Below, piece by piece: positions 1 to 12,514 of a stretch of 64,000 bases of DNA. The translations under genes and the position numbers were made by a program. The DNA comes from Plecoglossus altivelis. Its lineage: Eukaryota; Chordata; Actinopteri; Osmeriformes; Plecoglossidae. The DNA lies in the NCBI GenBank assembly GCA_036571765.1, contig BROE01000013.1, forward strand, positions 4,396,868-4,460,867. Direction: 5' to 3'. The notes beneath the pieces are model-generated. The model saw only the letters and a list, made by a program, of their open reading frames with translations. It had not been told where the DNA came from and did no database searches. The number at the start of each line of letters is the position of its first letter. Within the stretch, counting starts at the first letter, position 1.

Positions 1-239
1 ACAAAGCTGGAAACGCCTTCATCGCCTGCGGCGTCCTCTACGTCACCGACACCAAGGACACGCGGGTGACCTTCGCTTTCGACCTGCTCAAGGAGAAGCC
101 CGTCAACATGACCTTTGACCTGCGTCCCCCAGGCGGAGTCCTGGCCATGCTGACCTACAGCCCAAAGGACAGACACCTGTATGTTTGGGACAGTGGCTAC
201 GTCCGACTGTACGTGGTCCACTTCATCTCAGACGACTGA
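1..239 (+). CDS. gldn: gliomedin-like, C-terminal end of olfactomedin domain (partial, 5' end outside window)
   Basis: An open frame from base 3 to the TGA at 237-239 encodes 78 residues starting KAGNAFIACGVLYVTDTKD and ending LYVVHFISDD. This is the last part of an olfactomedin domain: the 'ACGVLYVTD' strand, a 'VTFAFDLL' strand, and the terminal 'LYVWDSGYVRLYVVHF' strand typical of the family. Gliomedin is a type II membrane/secreted collagen-olfactomedin protein that clusters sodium channels at nodes of Ranvier; this role is family knowledge. The gliomedin call rests on similarity of this end as I remember it and on the neighbouring dmxl2, since GLDN and DMXL2 are adjacent in human. Another olfactomedin protein is the main alternative. 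Only the last exon is visible and its upstream boundary lies outside the window. Confidence 0.75.
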   Translation, partial: KAGNAFIACGVLYVTDTKDTRVTFAFDLLKEKPVNMTFDLRPPGGVLAMLTYSPKDRHLYVWDSGYVRLYVVHFISDD

Positions 240-965
240 GCGGAGAACTGGTTCTGGCTGAGGTGACGCAGGTCAGCAGGTCACAGGTCTATGTTGCTGC
301 GTTCTGTCACTTCCTGTTTAACACCTGACGTCACAACAACACAGGTCTGTGAACTCCTGCTGATTCTTGCGACTGCTGAGGGGAAACCCCGTGTAAATAT
401 CCGCCTTGTATCGCCGAACGCTGGTCATTTAACCTCGTATTAGATTTTAGTAGTAATGCAAGGACACACTAAAACTTCCAGGGTAGATTCCAATTATATT
501 AGGGGCTGATATATCAATAAGGGCTGGTCCATGAGATCAATATAATCACATGAAGTTGTTATCGTTAAGTGTATAAATCCTGTGTGTGTTGAACTTTTTC
601 CAAACAGTACATTAGTGATGTATTTATATTACCCGTTTCTACTGTTCTTGGGATTGTAAGATTTGAATAACAAGTTTTGTGAGTATTTTTTACTTAAAAA
701 AATGGGTTTCCTTTATTTATTGTTTTCCTATACTGCCCTTTCTGAAAACATCTTTATTGTTGTATTTAATTGTTTTGTTTTCTCTGTAACTGCATGCCAA
801 ATCATACTGTCCATATACCGCACAATGTTAATCTGGATGGCTGCAGGAGCTGAATGCTCGCGTCGACACTACGGGCTTTCTCCTCTGGCTGCCAATCTGT
901 CTGGTTACCGCTCACAGAAAGAAAAGAAAACCATCTGCTGAAATAAAAAGAATTTATTAAACTTA
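240..965 (+). other. gldn: gldn 3' UTR (putative)
   Basis: Noncoding, AT-rich sequence after the olfactomedin stop. It ends plausibly at an AATAAA at 942-947. The short open frame at 663-941 has no recognisable protein and is treated as UTR. Confidence 0.5.
942..958. terminator. overlapping poly(A) signals on both strands
   Basis: AATAAA occurs on the plus strand at 942-947 (for gldn), and its reverse complement TTTATT at 953-958 gives AATAAA on the minus strand. Another minus-strand AATAAA lies at about 1508-1513. Either minus-strand signal could end the dmxl2 transcript; the two genes converge here. Confidence 0.4.
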
Positions 966-1000
966 CAAAGGTTGAACTTTGACCATGGTGGAACAGCTTG

Positions 1001-1032
<32 letters not shown>

Positions 1033-2867
1033 TCATCTTCAAACTTGTTCAGGTGCCCTCGTTTCTATCTCCCCGTGGTGGGGTTTTACATGACGTAGTA
1101 CACACACGCACACTCACGCGCACACACACGCACGTGTACGCATCAGAAACACGCATGCACACACACTAAAGAGGGACCATCGGTCCGAACACTGATTATA
1201 CATATAGTAGACATGTTGGGAAGAAGAAGAGAGGAAAACACTTTAATAAATACCATACATACACTTAACAAAAGTTACCAGCTGTTATGATACAAACCAA
1301 AAAATAAAGAAAAAACGCTTTCATGTTTGTACAAGCTGTTGTGGTAATTCATATATATATAATTTATATATTAAAACTATTTTAAACCTTACACTACTAG
1401 GCCAAATATAGCCAGACATTCATTTGTATATAACAGTTTCCTCTTGATAGCCTATTCGTTTGAAAGAAACTTTTTATGGTGTCTCCAGATTTGAGTGCAA
1501 ATATCTATTTATTATGGATGAACCAGTAGAAAGGAAAACTACAGTAGTAACCACACACGAACCTACTGACACCATGACGCACTACGTCCCAGTGAAATAG
1601 AGTAAAAAAAACCCTTACATTCCTAACGTAAAAGGCAATATGTTAAACATAAATAACGAGAAAACAACAACCAAACGAAACAAAAAGCAAACTTGTATAA
1701 CTTAATCATAAACGATAACAACAACAACGACAACGTCATCTTCATAACTTTACAAAAAAAAAACAAAACACAAACAAAACAAACCAATATTGTGCAAAAC
1801 CAGAACTGGAGTCTTGTGTTTCTACTGGGGGGAAAGGAGGGGGGGGGGGGGGGGGCGGGTAATCGGTGAAACCCGACAGATGAGACATTTAAACCACAAT
1901 CACAAAACACCAATCATCTTCCAAACAGCAATGTTCTAGCAGTGAGGCTGCCACACAAACAGGCGATTGGGGGGCAGTCGGGCGTACAGAGGGCAGACAG
2001 ACACAGGGGAGAGGGCACGCCAAGCCAGACTAGACCAGGCTAGACCAGGCTAGGCTAGACCAGGCCAGGCTAGAACAGGCCAGGGTAAGGCCTTGTGACA
2101 GAGCAGCCAGGTGGGGTAGAACAGGACTCACTAAGGGGTTAAACTGTGCCATCACAGAGGAGAGATCAGCCTGGAGATGAGAAACCATCGAAACAAAATG
2201 CAGATCAAACAACTCGATTCACACTGGAAACCACTGACTTAACAAACCACAGTGCTGGTTAAAGTAGATGCTTAAAAAGATTTCAGCCGTGGGCACAAAA
2301 TGACGACAGTTACACACTTGAAAAGTTTCGCTTGAGCACTTTTACAGAGCACTATCAATAGACCTGTGATTGCACCGCGTTACGAGTACAGGACATGCAT
2401 AGCTTCCCTATGGACACACCCTCCGAGCAGAGAGTCTGGAACAACGTCAGCCTCAGAAAAGGAAACAGGAAATCTAAGCTTTTTAAAATCAATCGATGGT
2501 ACTGCTGCTTTGACTCTTTGCTTTCAGGCTTTTGGGTGGGGGTGGGGGTGGGGGAGCTTGGGAGGAGGGGGTGGGGGAGGAGCGTGGGAGGAGGGGGTGG
2601 GGGGGTGGGGGAGGGGAATATGCAGAGCGTCACCTCACTCGGGCTATGATTTACATGACAGTAAACCTACAGTACAGCAAACACGCTGAAAGCTGCCGAA
2701 AGCTTGGACATCTTTCAAACTCCCGTTCCCCTCCCTTTTCGCCACTACAAACCATTCAGGTGCACAGAATGTGGAATGACCCACCCCTCCCCCACACACA
2801 CACTCGCCACGTCCTGCCAGAGGCTCCATCCGTGGCCGCTAGAGGCCAGGCGGCGTGATGGCGGCGG
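966..2867 (-). other. dmxl2: dmxl2 3' UTR and intergenic remainder
   Basis: No coding sequence was seen between the two stop codons. Content: (CT)n at about 1003-1030, (CA)-rich at 1105-1165, poly-G at about 1838-1858, CTAGACCAGG-type repeats at 2028-2090, G-rich runs at 2533-2620. The dmxl2 3' UTR probably extends from 2867 to about 1490 or further; its end cannot be fixed from sequence alone. Confidence 0.4.
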
Positions 2868-3077
2868 CTACAGGATGTCGAAGATGCTGCTGGGAATGTT
2901 GTAGCGGTCCGGTAGGACCCGCATCTTCAGGGTGCCGTCGGCGCCACAGGTGAAGATGCGGTTTCCTGGGCGGGTCTCCACCTGCATGACACCGGCGCCG
3001 ATGTTGCGGAATATGGACTGCTTGGCGTGCTCCATGCTGAAGGAGTGCATGAGACCATGGCCAGCTAGCTTCCATAC
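2868..3077 (-). CDS. dmxl2: dmxl2 exon 54 (stop codon)
   Basis: Residues 3055-3123 (VWKLAGHGLMHSFSMEHAKQ...), 'IFRNIGAGVMQVE', ending YNIPSSIFDIL and TAG at 2870-2868. Acceptor CAG preceded by an almost pure C tract of about 27 bases. Confidence 0.97.
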   Translation of the reverse strand, partial: VWKLAGHGLMHSFSMEHAKQSIFRNIGAGVMQVETRPGNRIFTCGADGTLKMRVLPDRYNIPSSIFDIL

Positions 3078-5859
3078 CTGGGGGAGGGGGGGGGGGGGGG
3101 GGGAAGGATTCGTCAACATTCGTCATTTTTGGATCAGCCTAAACTGATGATCCCTCCCCCTGCCTTGCTCAACGACCACGAGAAAAGAATTCCCTGACAG
3201 GCACTAAAAAGAGCGACTGACCGAAAGATTCCCAGAAAGGACAGAAAAGGCTGTGCTTAAACCCCGGAACACTGGGAGCACTGGAGGAATCCGGCTGTAC
3301 AAACTACAGTTCACCCTGTCAGTCAGGATATCCTTCAACCCTGGCTGGCTCTACCCCTCACATGACAGGCCACACCCTCCAGACTCCGGGGCCTTGTCTA
3401 GCTGCTAGCCCGGGGTGGGGGGTGGTGGTGGTGGTGGTGGGGGGGGGGGCAGTCACCTTCATGTTGCCCTCCGCAGATCCGGTCACGAAGAAGTCCTCCG
3501 AGGCATCCAGGGCCAGAGCCTTGATGGCCGAGTCGTGGGCCTGGAAGGTGTTGAGCAGCTGCCTCTGGCGGATGTCGAACACGCACACGAAGCCCTTCCT
3601 GCCCCCGGAGATGAGCAGCTGTTGCTTGGGGGCGTACTGCAGCACCGTCGCCCCGTTCTCATGGCAGGGGAAGGCTAGAGGGGCGGAGACAAACAGGAAG
3701 CAAGGTATGAGACAGGGCTGACTGTACCCAGGGCTGTTAGCTGGACGTCAGGGAGAGAGATTCCTCTCTGGGAGGGGCGTCTCACCGTGCACCATGGTGT
3801 TGCTAGGTGATACCAGGGTGTCCCACAAGCATACATTTCTACAAAGGAATACACAAAGAACAGCGATGTGCTAAGACTGTTGGTACAGTACTTGCATTCT
3901 GAGGTGAGTTTCATGTGTTTGACGGATTGTCGTCAGGGTGTGGGTATATACATGATGGCATGATATGATATAACATGATATAATACTTCTGGGTGTGTGT
4001 GTGTGTGTTTGTTGACCTGCTGTCGTTGGACTGGCCGGCCGTGGCGATGAGACTGGAGGACGTGATGAAGGCAAAATCACCACATGCCTTAGAATGGCAC
4101 TGCCAACTCTGAGAGAGAGAGACAAAGAGAGACAGAGAGAGAGAGGGAGGGAGAGAGAGACAGAGAGGGAGGGAGGCAGAGAGAAAAGGAGACAGAGAGG
4201 CAGAGAAACAGAGATAGACAGACAGAGGGAGACAGAGAGAGGGAGGGAAGGAGAGAGGGAGATACAGAGAGAAAGAGACAGACACAGATGGTGTGTAAGT
4301 CCAGTACAGTATGTCCAGTGTGAGTGCACTAGTGCTCGTGTGTGTGTGTCTGTGTGTGTAGGTGTGTGTGTGTAGGTGTGTGTAGGTGTGTGTGTGTAGG
4401 TGTGTGTGTGTAGGTGTGTGTGTGTGTGTGTAGGTGTGTGTAGGTGTGCGTGTACATACCAGATAGGGTTTCGGATTGGAGGAGGTTTGGTTGACCTGCC
4501 AGAGACTGAGGAAGCCTTCACCATCAGCGACTCCACACTGTAGAAACATCCACAAACAGAGATGCTGTATCACTGCAGTAAACAGAATCGCATGTTGTAT
4601 CAGTGTGTGCAGTATGCAGTGTGTGCAGTATGCAGTGTGTGCAGTATGCAGTGTGTGCAAAATGCAGTGTGTGTGTGCAGGTATGTATGCAGTGTGCGTA
4701 CAGTATCTGTGCAGTGTCTGCAGTGTGTGTGCTGTGTGTGTGCGCGCGCAGTATGTGTGCAGTGTGTGTGTGCAGGTATGTGTGCAGTGTGTGTACAATA
4801 TGTGTGCAGTGTCTGCAGTGTGTGTGCTGTGTGTGTGCAGTATGTGTGCAGTGTGTGTGCAGTGTGTGTGCACTGTGTGTGCAGGTATGTGTGCAGTGTG
4901 TGTACAGTATGTGTGCAGTGTCTGCAGTGTGTGTGCTGTGTGTGTCTGCAGTATGTGTGCAGTGTGTGTGCAGTGTGTGTGCAGTGTGTGTGTACCTTAT
5001 TTCCCTGGCAGTTGAAGTAGAGGCGTGTGACCCTGGCGTTGCCTGCTTGTCTGAAGCAGATGAGCTGCTGAGGTCTGTTCCACTCAAACATCCTCACACT
5101 GCCGTCCTGAGCCCCCGTCATGTCTGACACAAACACACACAAACGCGAATACACACCGCACACATGCACACACACACACACNNNNNNNNNNNNNNNNNNN
5201 NNNNNNNNNNNNNNNNNNNNNNNNNNNNNNNNNNNNNNNNNNNNNNNNNNNNNNNNNNNNNNNNNNNNNNNNNNNNNNNNNNNNNNNNNNNNNNNNNNNN
5301 NNNNNNNNNNNNNNNNNNNNNNNNNNNNNNNNNNNNNNNNNNNNNNNNNNNNNNNNNNNNNNNNNNNNNNNNNNNNNNNNNNNNNNNNNNNNNNNNNNNN
5401 NNNNNNNNNNNNNNNNNNNNNNNNNNNNNNNNNNNNNNNNNNNNNNNNNNNNNNNNNNNNNNNNNNNNNNNNNNNNNNNNNNNNNNNNNNNNNNNNNNNN
5501 NNNNNNNNNNNNNNNNNNNNNNNNNNNNNNNNNNNNNNNNNNNNNNNNNNNNNNNNNNNNNNNNNNNNNNNNNNNNNNNNNNNNNNNNNNNNNNNNNNNN
5601 NNNNNNNNNNNNNNNNNNNNNNNNNNNNNNNNNNNNNNNNNNNNNNNNNNNNNNNNNNNNNNNNNNNNNNNNNNNNNNNNNNNNNNNNNNNNNNNNNNNN
5701 NNNNNNNNNNNNNNNNNNNNNNNNNNNNNNNNNNNNNNNNNNNNNNNNNNNNNNNNNNNNNNNNNNNNNNNNNNNNNNNNNNNNNNNNNNNNNNNNNNNN
5801 NNNNNNNNNNNNNNNNNNNNNNNNNNNNNNNNNNNNNNNNNNNNNNNNNNNNNNNNNNN

Positions 5860-5901
<42 letters not shown>

Positions 5902-7712
5902 ACCATGCACCCACACACACGCACGCACGCATACCCAAACAAACACACCCACCACACACATACACAAGTGCAAACACATGCACACGCACGCACAGACAAC
6001 CACACACAGACACACACGCACACACAGACACACACGCACATACAGAGTATGCGATCAGTTAGGTCCTTGCTCTGAGGTTCCTCCAGCAGGGTTCAAGCAG
6101 GAGGCATGCAGAGCAGTGATTAGGCTCTTACAGTACTGATAGATGGGATGGGATGTCATCCTCTTCACATTGTTCAGGTTCCTTTTCATGATCTGCAACC
6201 AACAACAGCAAGACACATTACAGTCTTCCTTCATCACCGCTGCCATTCAAACTCAGTTATCAGACCTCTGATTAGGTCAATGAACCAGGACATCAGGACA
6301 TGTTATATGTGAGGTCCATAAGCCAGGACATGTATATATGCAAGAATTATGTTTACATACATTTACAAATATGCTCATATGCATGCAGTTTATATACATA
6401 AAAATGTACATATATACAGTATATAATATACAGTATATTATAAAGTTTATGCATTCAAATAAAATACAGTTCCTACACACAAATATGTGGATATATACAG
6501 TATACAATACACATACAGTAGTGTGCATATATATGACAATATTCATGGTATCTTGTGTGCCTTTGACTCTTGTACTGTGCTGTGTGTGTGTGTGTATGTG
6601 TGTGTGTGTGTGGTGTCTGTCTCCTGCCGGTGGCCCCTCTCCTCTCACTATCAGGCGCTGGGGTGGCGCTGGGGTGACGCAGGTCTGCACCTTGGGACAG
6701 CCGAGGCTGGGAGCAGGAGGTATCTGTGCTGGTGATAGCCTCCTCGCTCGCCCACACAAGTGCAGACGCTGCTCTATCTCTCCCTCCACAGACTCATCTA
6801 TGGGGCTGTTGAGTCCCAAGTGCAGTGTTTAGAGGGGAGCTGATAAAAACTATAAATACACCTCTCTCTCTCTCTCTCTCTCTCTCTCCCCCTCTCTCTC
6901 TCTCCCCGTCTCTCTCCCTCTCTCTCCCTGTCTCTCTCCCCCTCTCTCTCCTGCTCTGACTGGAAAAGATGTGTGACAAGCATATTTGCACCATGAAACT
7001 GAGTTGTTACGCTTCCTTGAGAGAGACTCTCATTGCTTTCTGCTGCTTTTTCCCCCCACAAATCGATGCCTGACTGGAAGAAGCGTGGCTCTAATCCACA
7101 TCAGCTGGAGCAGCCTTAGCAGAGGTCTGTGTCCCCCTACTGGCCAACACGAGGATGTGCACTCGTCGGACTGACCAGCACCTTAGCGTGTCTAAATGCA
7201 TGCGCATCCTCGTGGCGTGCGTTTTAAAGGGGTGCAGCGTCAAAAAGAGAGGAGTAATCAACGACAGGAAGACTCGTACCACACTGGCTCCCATGCTGGT
7301 CTGCCCGCTGCCCAGCCAGGGCATGGAGGCGGACACGGCCATCTGGGGGGGAGCGAAGGGGGCGCTGCTGGCCTGGGCGATGTTGGTGTGGGACGAGCGG
7401 TAGTCGGCGTCATCCGAGCTGCGGGACTCCTTGTCAAAGTCCTCGCCGATCCAGGTGTAGGGCTGAGCCGCCACCAGAGACGACACGTCCACTTCCTGGA
7501 CGTCGTGCGTGGAAGCCAGCACGATCTCGTTGGTGTTGGCCTGGTGGATGGAGGGGAGGATGAGCAGTAAATAAACCACGATTGGTTCACCTAAGAATGC
7601 ATGTGATGTGTGTACAGCACTGTGCAAAAGACACAATGTTGTGTTTTTTCGTAAGAAATATAAAAAGCCCAAGACTAAACAAAACCTTCCTCAATACTGC
7701 TCTTTTATACTG

Positions 7713-7745
<33 letters not shown>

Positions 7746-8247
7746 ATACATACTGGTCTTACCCTGTTTATAGCAAAGGCCATGATAATATCGGATTCCT
7801 TGTGGATGATCTTCGCCTTGCCTCCTGGATATCCCAGATCCGCCTCCACCTGGAAACAAACCATCCCAACATCATCGCTCAGAGCACCCAGGCAGGGGTC
7901 CAGACACAGGGGTGAGCAGGCAGGCTTCAGGGGCCCCTCGAGGGGCTCTGCTGCGGGGGAAGGTTAGCCAGTGAGCGAGCCCAGGGTGAGAGACGGAGGG
8001 TGACGTGTTAGTGGAGCAGCAGCAGACCCTGAGGCTGTGAGTGGAGGGTGGAGGTTAGCTGAGGTGAGGGGGTGAAGCGGCCCCCGGGAGGGCTGTGATT
8101 GGCCAGGAGAACCCAGAGAGAAACCCAGACACACGCGCGAGAGCGAGGAAGAGAGAGTAAGAAAGAGAGAGAGAGTAAGAAAGAGAGAGAGAGTAAGAAA
8201 GAGAGAGAGTAAGAAAGAGAGAGAGTAAGAAAGAGAGAGAGAGTAAG

Positions 8248-8283
<36 letters not shown>

Positions 8284-10466
8284 AGAAAGAAAGAAAGAAA
8301 GAGAGAGTAAAAGAGAGAGCGAGAGCGAGGGAGAGAGAGAGAGAGAGGGTCATCTCTCCTCTGGCCACACTGGACAGGACATGCAAACCTTCTCAAATCA
8401 CTCGCAGAGCGAGTTTCCAATTTTGCGGAAACATGAAACTAGTACGAACCCACAGTCACCCACTAACTACTAGCACACAGAACGACCCAGAGAAGATGGG
8501 ACTGTTTGTCCCTTCCAGCATGGCAGTGCAGCGACAGGCCCAGACAGGCAGGCAGGCCGTGGGGTAGGTAGCAGGTATACTACCTTGCCGGATCTCAAAG
8601 CTCCTGCTATGTAGTTTGGATTGAGATGGTCCATATGGTTGTCTACAGACTACACAACACAATACGTACAGCACACACAAACACGCCACAAAAACACGTG
8701 CACAAACAGAAAGACACAACGTGAGATGGGGGGGGGGGGGGGGAGGAGGAAATGAACAGGGTTGTCGGGCCGTAAACACGGTCGATGACAGTGCCAAACC
8801 AGACCACTTCTCTGCCAAAGTGACCGTGTCAGGACTGCAGTGATCAGCCAGCTGTCAACGTGAATGTGCCAACATACGAACTACTTACCTTCATCATCCA
8901 GAAGACTAGAAGTTTATTTCAACGGTTTGGACTCAAATCTTTTTTTTCTTTTTCTTTTTTGGTGTGGTCTTGATAAGACAGAACTAAAGTCTGCAGTCTT
9001 AATTCAATCAGAGAGGAACTAATGTAACGTCTGTGTGGCAGGCTGTGGTCTGGAGATATGATAATGAGGCCAAATTGTAAGCTATTATCAATCACAGAAG
9101 TTCAGTGTATTCTGTAACGGCAAAACAATAATAAAAGTGTGTGTGTGTTTGTGTGTGTGCGCTGCAAGGGAACTTGAGGCCAAGGGCAAGTGTGTGCCAA
9201 TCACCTTCAACTAAGTTCAGGAGAACACGTGGTGTGTTGTGGTGTTGTGGAAGAACAGAAATGATAATTATCACACAGTACCAGCAGACCCAGTTCTACA
9301 CAGTACCAGCAGAACCAGTTCTACACAGTACCTGCAGGCCCAGTTCCTACACAGTACCTGCAGACCCAGTTCCTACACAGTACCAGCAGAACCAGTTCTA
9401 CACAGTACCTGCAGACCCAGTTCTACACAATACCTGCAGACCCAGTTCTACACAATACCTGCAGGCCCAGTTCTACACAATACCTGCAGAACCAGTTCCT
9501 ACACCAGGGTTCTGTCCTCCAGCCTACCTCGCTCTGCTTCCTCTTCTTGGTGAAGATGTAGCGGATCAGAGTCTCCTGCAGAATGTCCTGCTTCACCAGG
9601 TAGTGCCACAGACGCCTCGCGGGGAACGACACATGGTTCTTGTTCCTGCAAACACACATGCACACACAGTGCATAGCACACACAGCTCAGTGGCAGACAT
9701 GGGTCTGAGCAGGTGACCCTACAGCATTACGGACAGAGGAGGGGAGGAAGAGAGTGGAGGAGGAAGAGAGAGGAAGAGGAAGAGAGTGGAAGAGGAAGAG
9801 AGAGGAGGAGGAAGAGAGAGGAGGAGGAAGAGAGAGGAAGAGGAAGAGAGTGGAGGAGGAAGAGAGTGGAGGAGGAAGAGAGAGGAGGAGGAAGAGAGAG
9901 GAAGAGGAAGAGAGAGGAAGAGGAGAAGACGTAACAACTGAATACCTTAGTGTTTCTAGTAAGTGTTTCTAAGTGTTTTTGGCCATTGATATCCAGTTCA
10001 AATATATGTATATATGTGTGTGTATTGTGAACGTGTGTGTAATGTGTGTGTGCTCACTTGAATGGTGTGTTGTCAGGCTTGAGTGTGTGTAATGTATACA
10101 TGTGAGTGTGATGTATACGAGTGTGTGTACTGTATAATGTGTGTGAGTGTAATGTGTGTGTAATGTGTGAGTGTGTGTAATGTGTGTGCGTGTGTGTGTG
10201 TAATGTGTGTGTGTAATGTGAGTGTGTAAGGTGTGTGTGTAAGGTGTGTGTGCTCACTTGAAGGGTGTGTTGTCAGGTTCGAGCATGGCCTTGTGTCTGA
10301 GGATGGCTGGGCCACCCCCAGCGCTCAGGTCAGTGGGGTACGTGTTGATGTAGTTGGGCGGGGGGCCGTCAAACTTGTTCATCCTCTCCAGCATGAGCTG
10401 CTCCCAGTTCTCCAGGGTCTTCAGGACGGAGTTACTCAGAGGAGACGTCACTGGCAGGTCTGACGT

Positions 10467-10507
<41 letters not shown>

Positions 10508-12119
10508 TCCCACACAACACACCCACACACCGAGATGAGTCTTCAGTTCATCTCAATTCTTGGGGAGGTTGTATGTGTGTGTGTGTGTGTGTGTGTATGT
10601 GTGTGTGTGTGTGTATGTGTGAGTGTGTGTGAGTATGTTTGTGTGTGGTACCTGCAAAGTCGAGGCCGGTGAGGGGGAGGAATGTCTTGACGTTGTTCAG
10701 AGCCAGTTTCACCATCACTAGACGAATCAGAGACCAGCTGTAGGGCAGGGTGTGAGGTAACATGATCAGAACAGGAAATGACTTTACTAACCATTAAGAC
10801 GCAGTAAACGGCCATAAAAATCATTTTTTATACAAATGAGGGGTATATTATCAGAACAGGAGGAGGAAACAGCAAGTCCCTCTGGGTCGGGGGGTCAGGG
10901 AGGTCAGGGGTCAGTCCCACCTGTAGGAGTTGGGGTCCGAGTGTTCGGTCATCTGGGTGTCAGACAAGAAGGCGTCATCATCATCCAAATCATCCTCAGC
11001 ACCGCTCTCGTCCGAGTCGTACAGAGCACCACTGTCTGACAGAGGCAGGAAGGGCTGAGGGAGGGAGAGGAAGAAGGAGGGAGAGAGAGGGAGGGAGGCA
11101 AGAGAATAGGGAGGGAGAAGGAGGGAGCGGAAGAGGGAGAAGGAGGGAGGGAGGCAAGAGCAGGAGAAGATGGAGGGGGGAGAAAAGGAGGGAGGGAGAG
11201 AAGACAGAGGGAGAGGGAGGGAGAAGAGGGAGGGAGGGAAGACAGAGGGAGAGGGAGGAGAAGGAGGGAGAGAAGAAGACAGAGGGGATTGAGGGAGAGA
11301 GAGAGAGGGAGGGGAGGGAAGACCAGTGGGAGAGGGAGAGAGAGAGAGGGAGGGAGGAAGAACAGAGGAGAGGGAGAAGGAGGGCAGTAGAGAAGACAGA
11401 AGTGGGAGGGAGAGAAGAAGAGGGAGGGAGGAAGACAGAAGGAGAGGGGAGAGAGAGAGGGAGGGCAGAGGGAAGACAGAAGGGACGAGGCGAGAAGAGG
11501 CAGAGGAAGCACAGACGGAGAGGGAGAGGAGAGAGAGGAGGGAGGGAAGACAGAGGGAGAGGGAGAGAGAGAGAGGGAGGGAGGGAAGACAGAGGGAGAG
11601 GGAGAGAGAGAGAGGGAGGGAGGGAAAGAGGAAGGAAAGGAGATCAGATGGAAGAGAGGGAGAAAGGTCAGAACATTAGATTAGCCTTTAGCTTCAGCTG
11701 AACAGCTCTACAGAGTCCCATGTGCCAGTCAGGATATAAACCCTGGCTGGAGGAAGGGTGTTCTACCTTCGCCACAAAGTAATCCCACATGCTCAGCTCA
11801 GGGGGGATGAACTTCTCCCTGTAGGTGGGCCTCTCCGGAGGGACGGGCGGGGGCGTGGCCGGGGTCTCCTTCACCGGACGCCCAGGGACCAGCATCCGCA
11901 TGTTGAACCTGCGGCGGTGCCGGTCCACATCCTCTGCCGGGGGCGGGGGGGGCACGGCTGGGGGGACGGGACGGAGGGGGGCGGAGTTTGAGTCAGAGGA
12001 AAGCAGGGTTGGAGAAGTAAACCAGTTTAAATAGAGGAGTCCAGAGACAAGGAGTGGATGTTTCGGAGGATGTTAAAGCTATTGAGTACTCAGACAGTAG
12101 TGTCTCAGAGACATACTGT

Positions 12120-12163
<44 letters not shown>

Positions 12164-12474
12164 ACACAACACACAAGGAGGCGGCACAACACACCACAAC
12201 ACACCACACACACACACAAGGAGGCGCAAACACACACACACACACACACACACGCACAAGGAGGCGCAAAACACACACACACACACACACGCACAAGGAG
12301 GCGCAAACACACGCACACACAGAGGAAAAAAACCAGGCAACATAACAAACATGGAGGCACACACATGGTTGTACACAAACCTGCACTGTTCTCCTGGATG
12401 ATCTCAGGTACCACTGAGGCCAACCAGACAAATGAGACACAACACAGACCAGACGTTAGACGCAGACTATCCAC

Positions 12475-12514
<40 letters not shown>

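Noticed and set aside
3871..4873. Minus-strand frames of 221 and 320 codons rich in His, Thr, Ser and Leu
   Set aside because: Translations of CA and GA microsatellites overlapping true exons 50 and 51 in other frames.
4600..6139. Long frames of 300-480 codons on both strands crossing the gap
   Set aside because: They consist of N-derived unknown residues and His/Thr or Cys/Val repeats from (CA)n; not genes.
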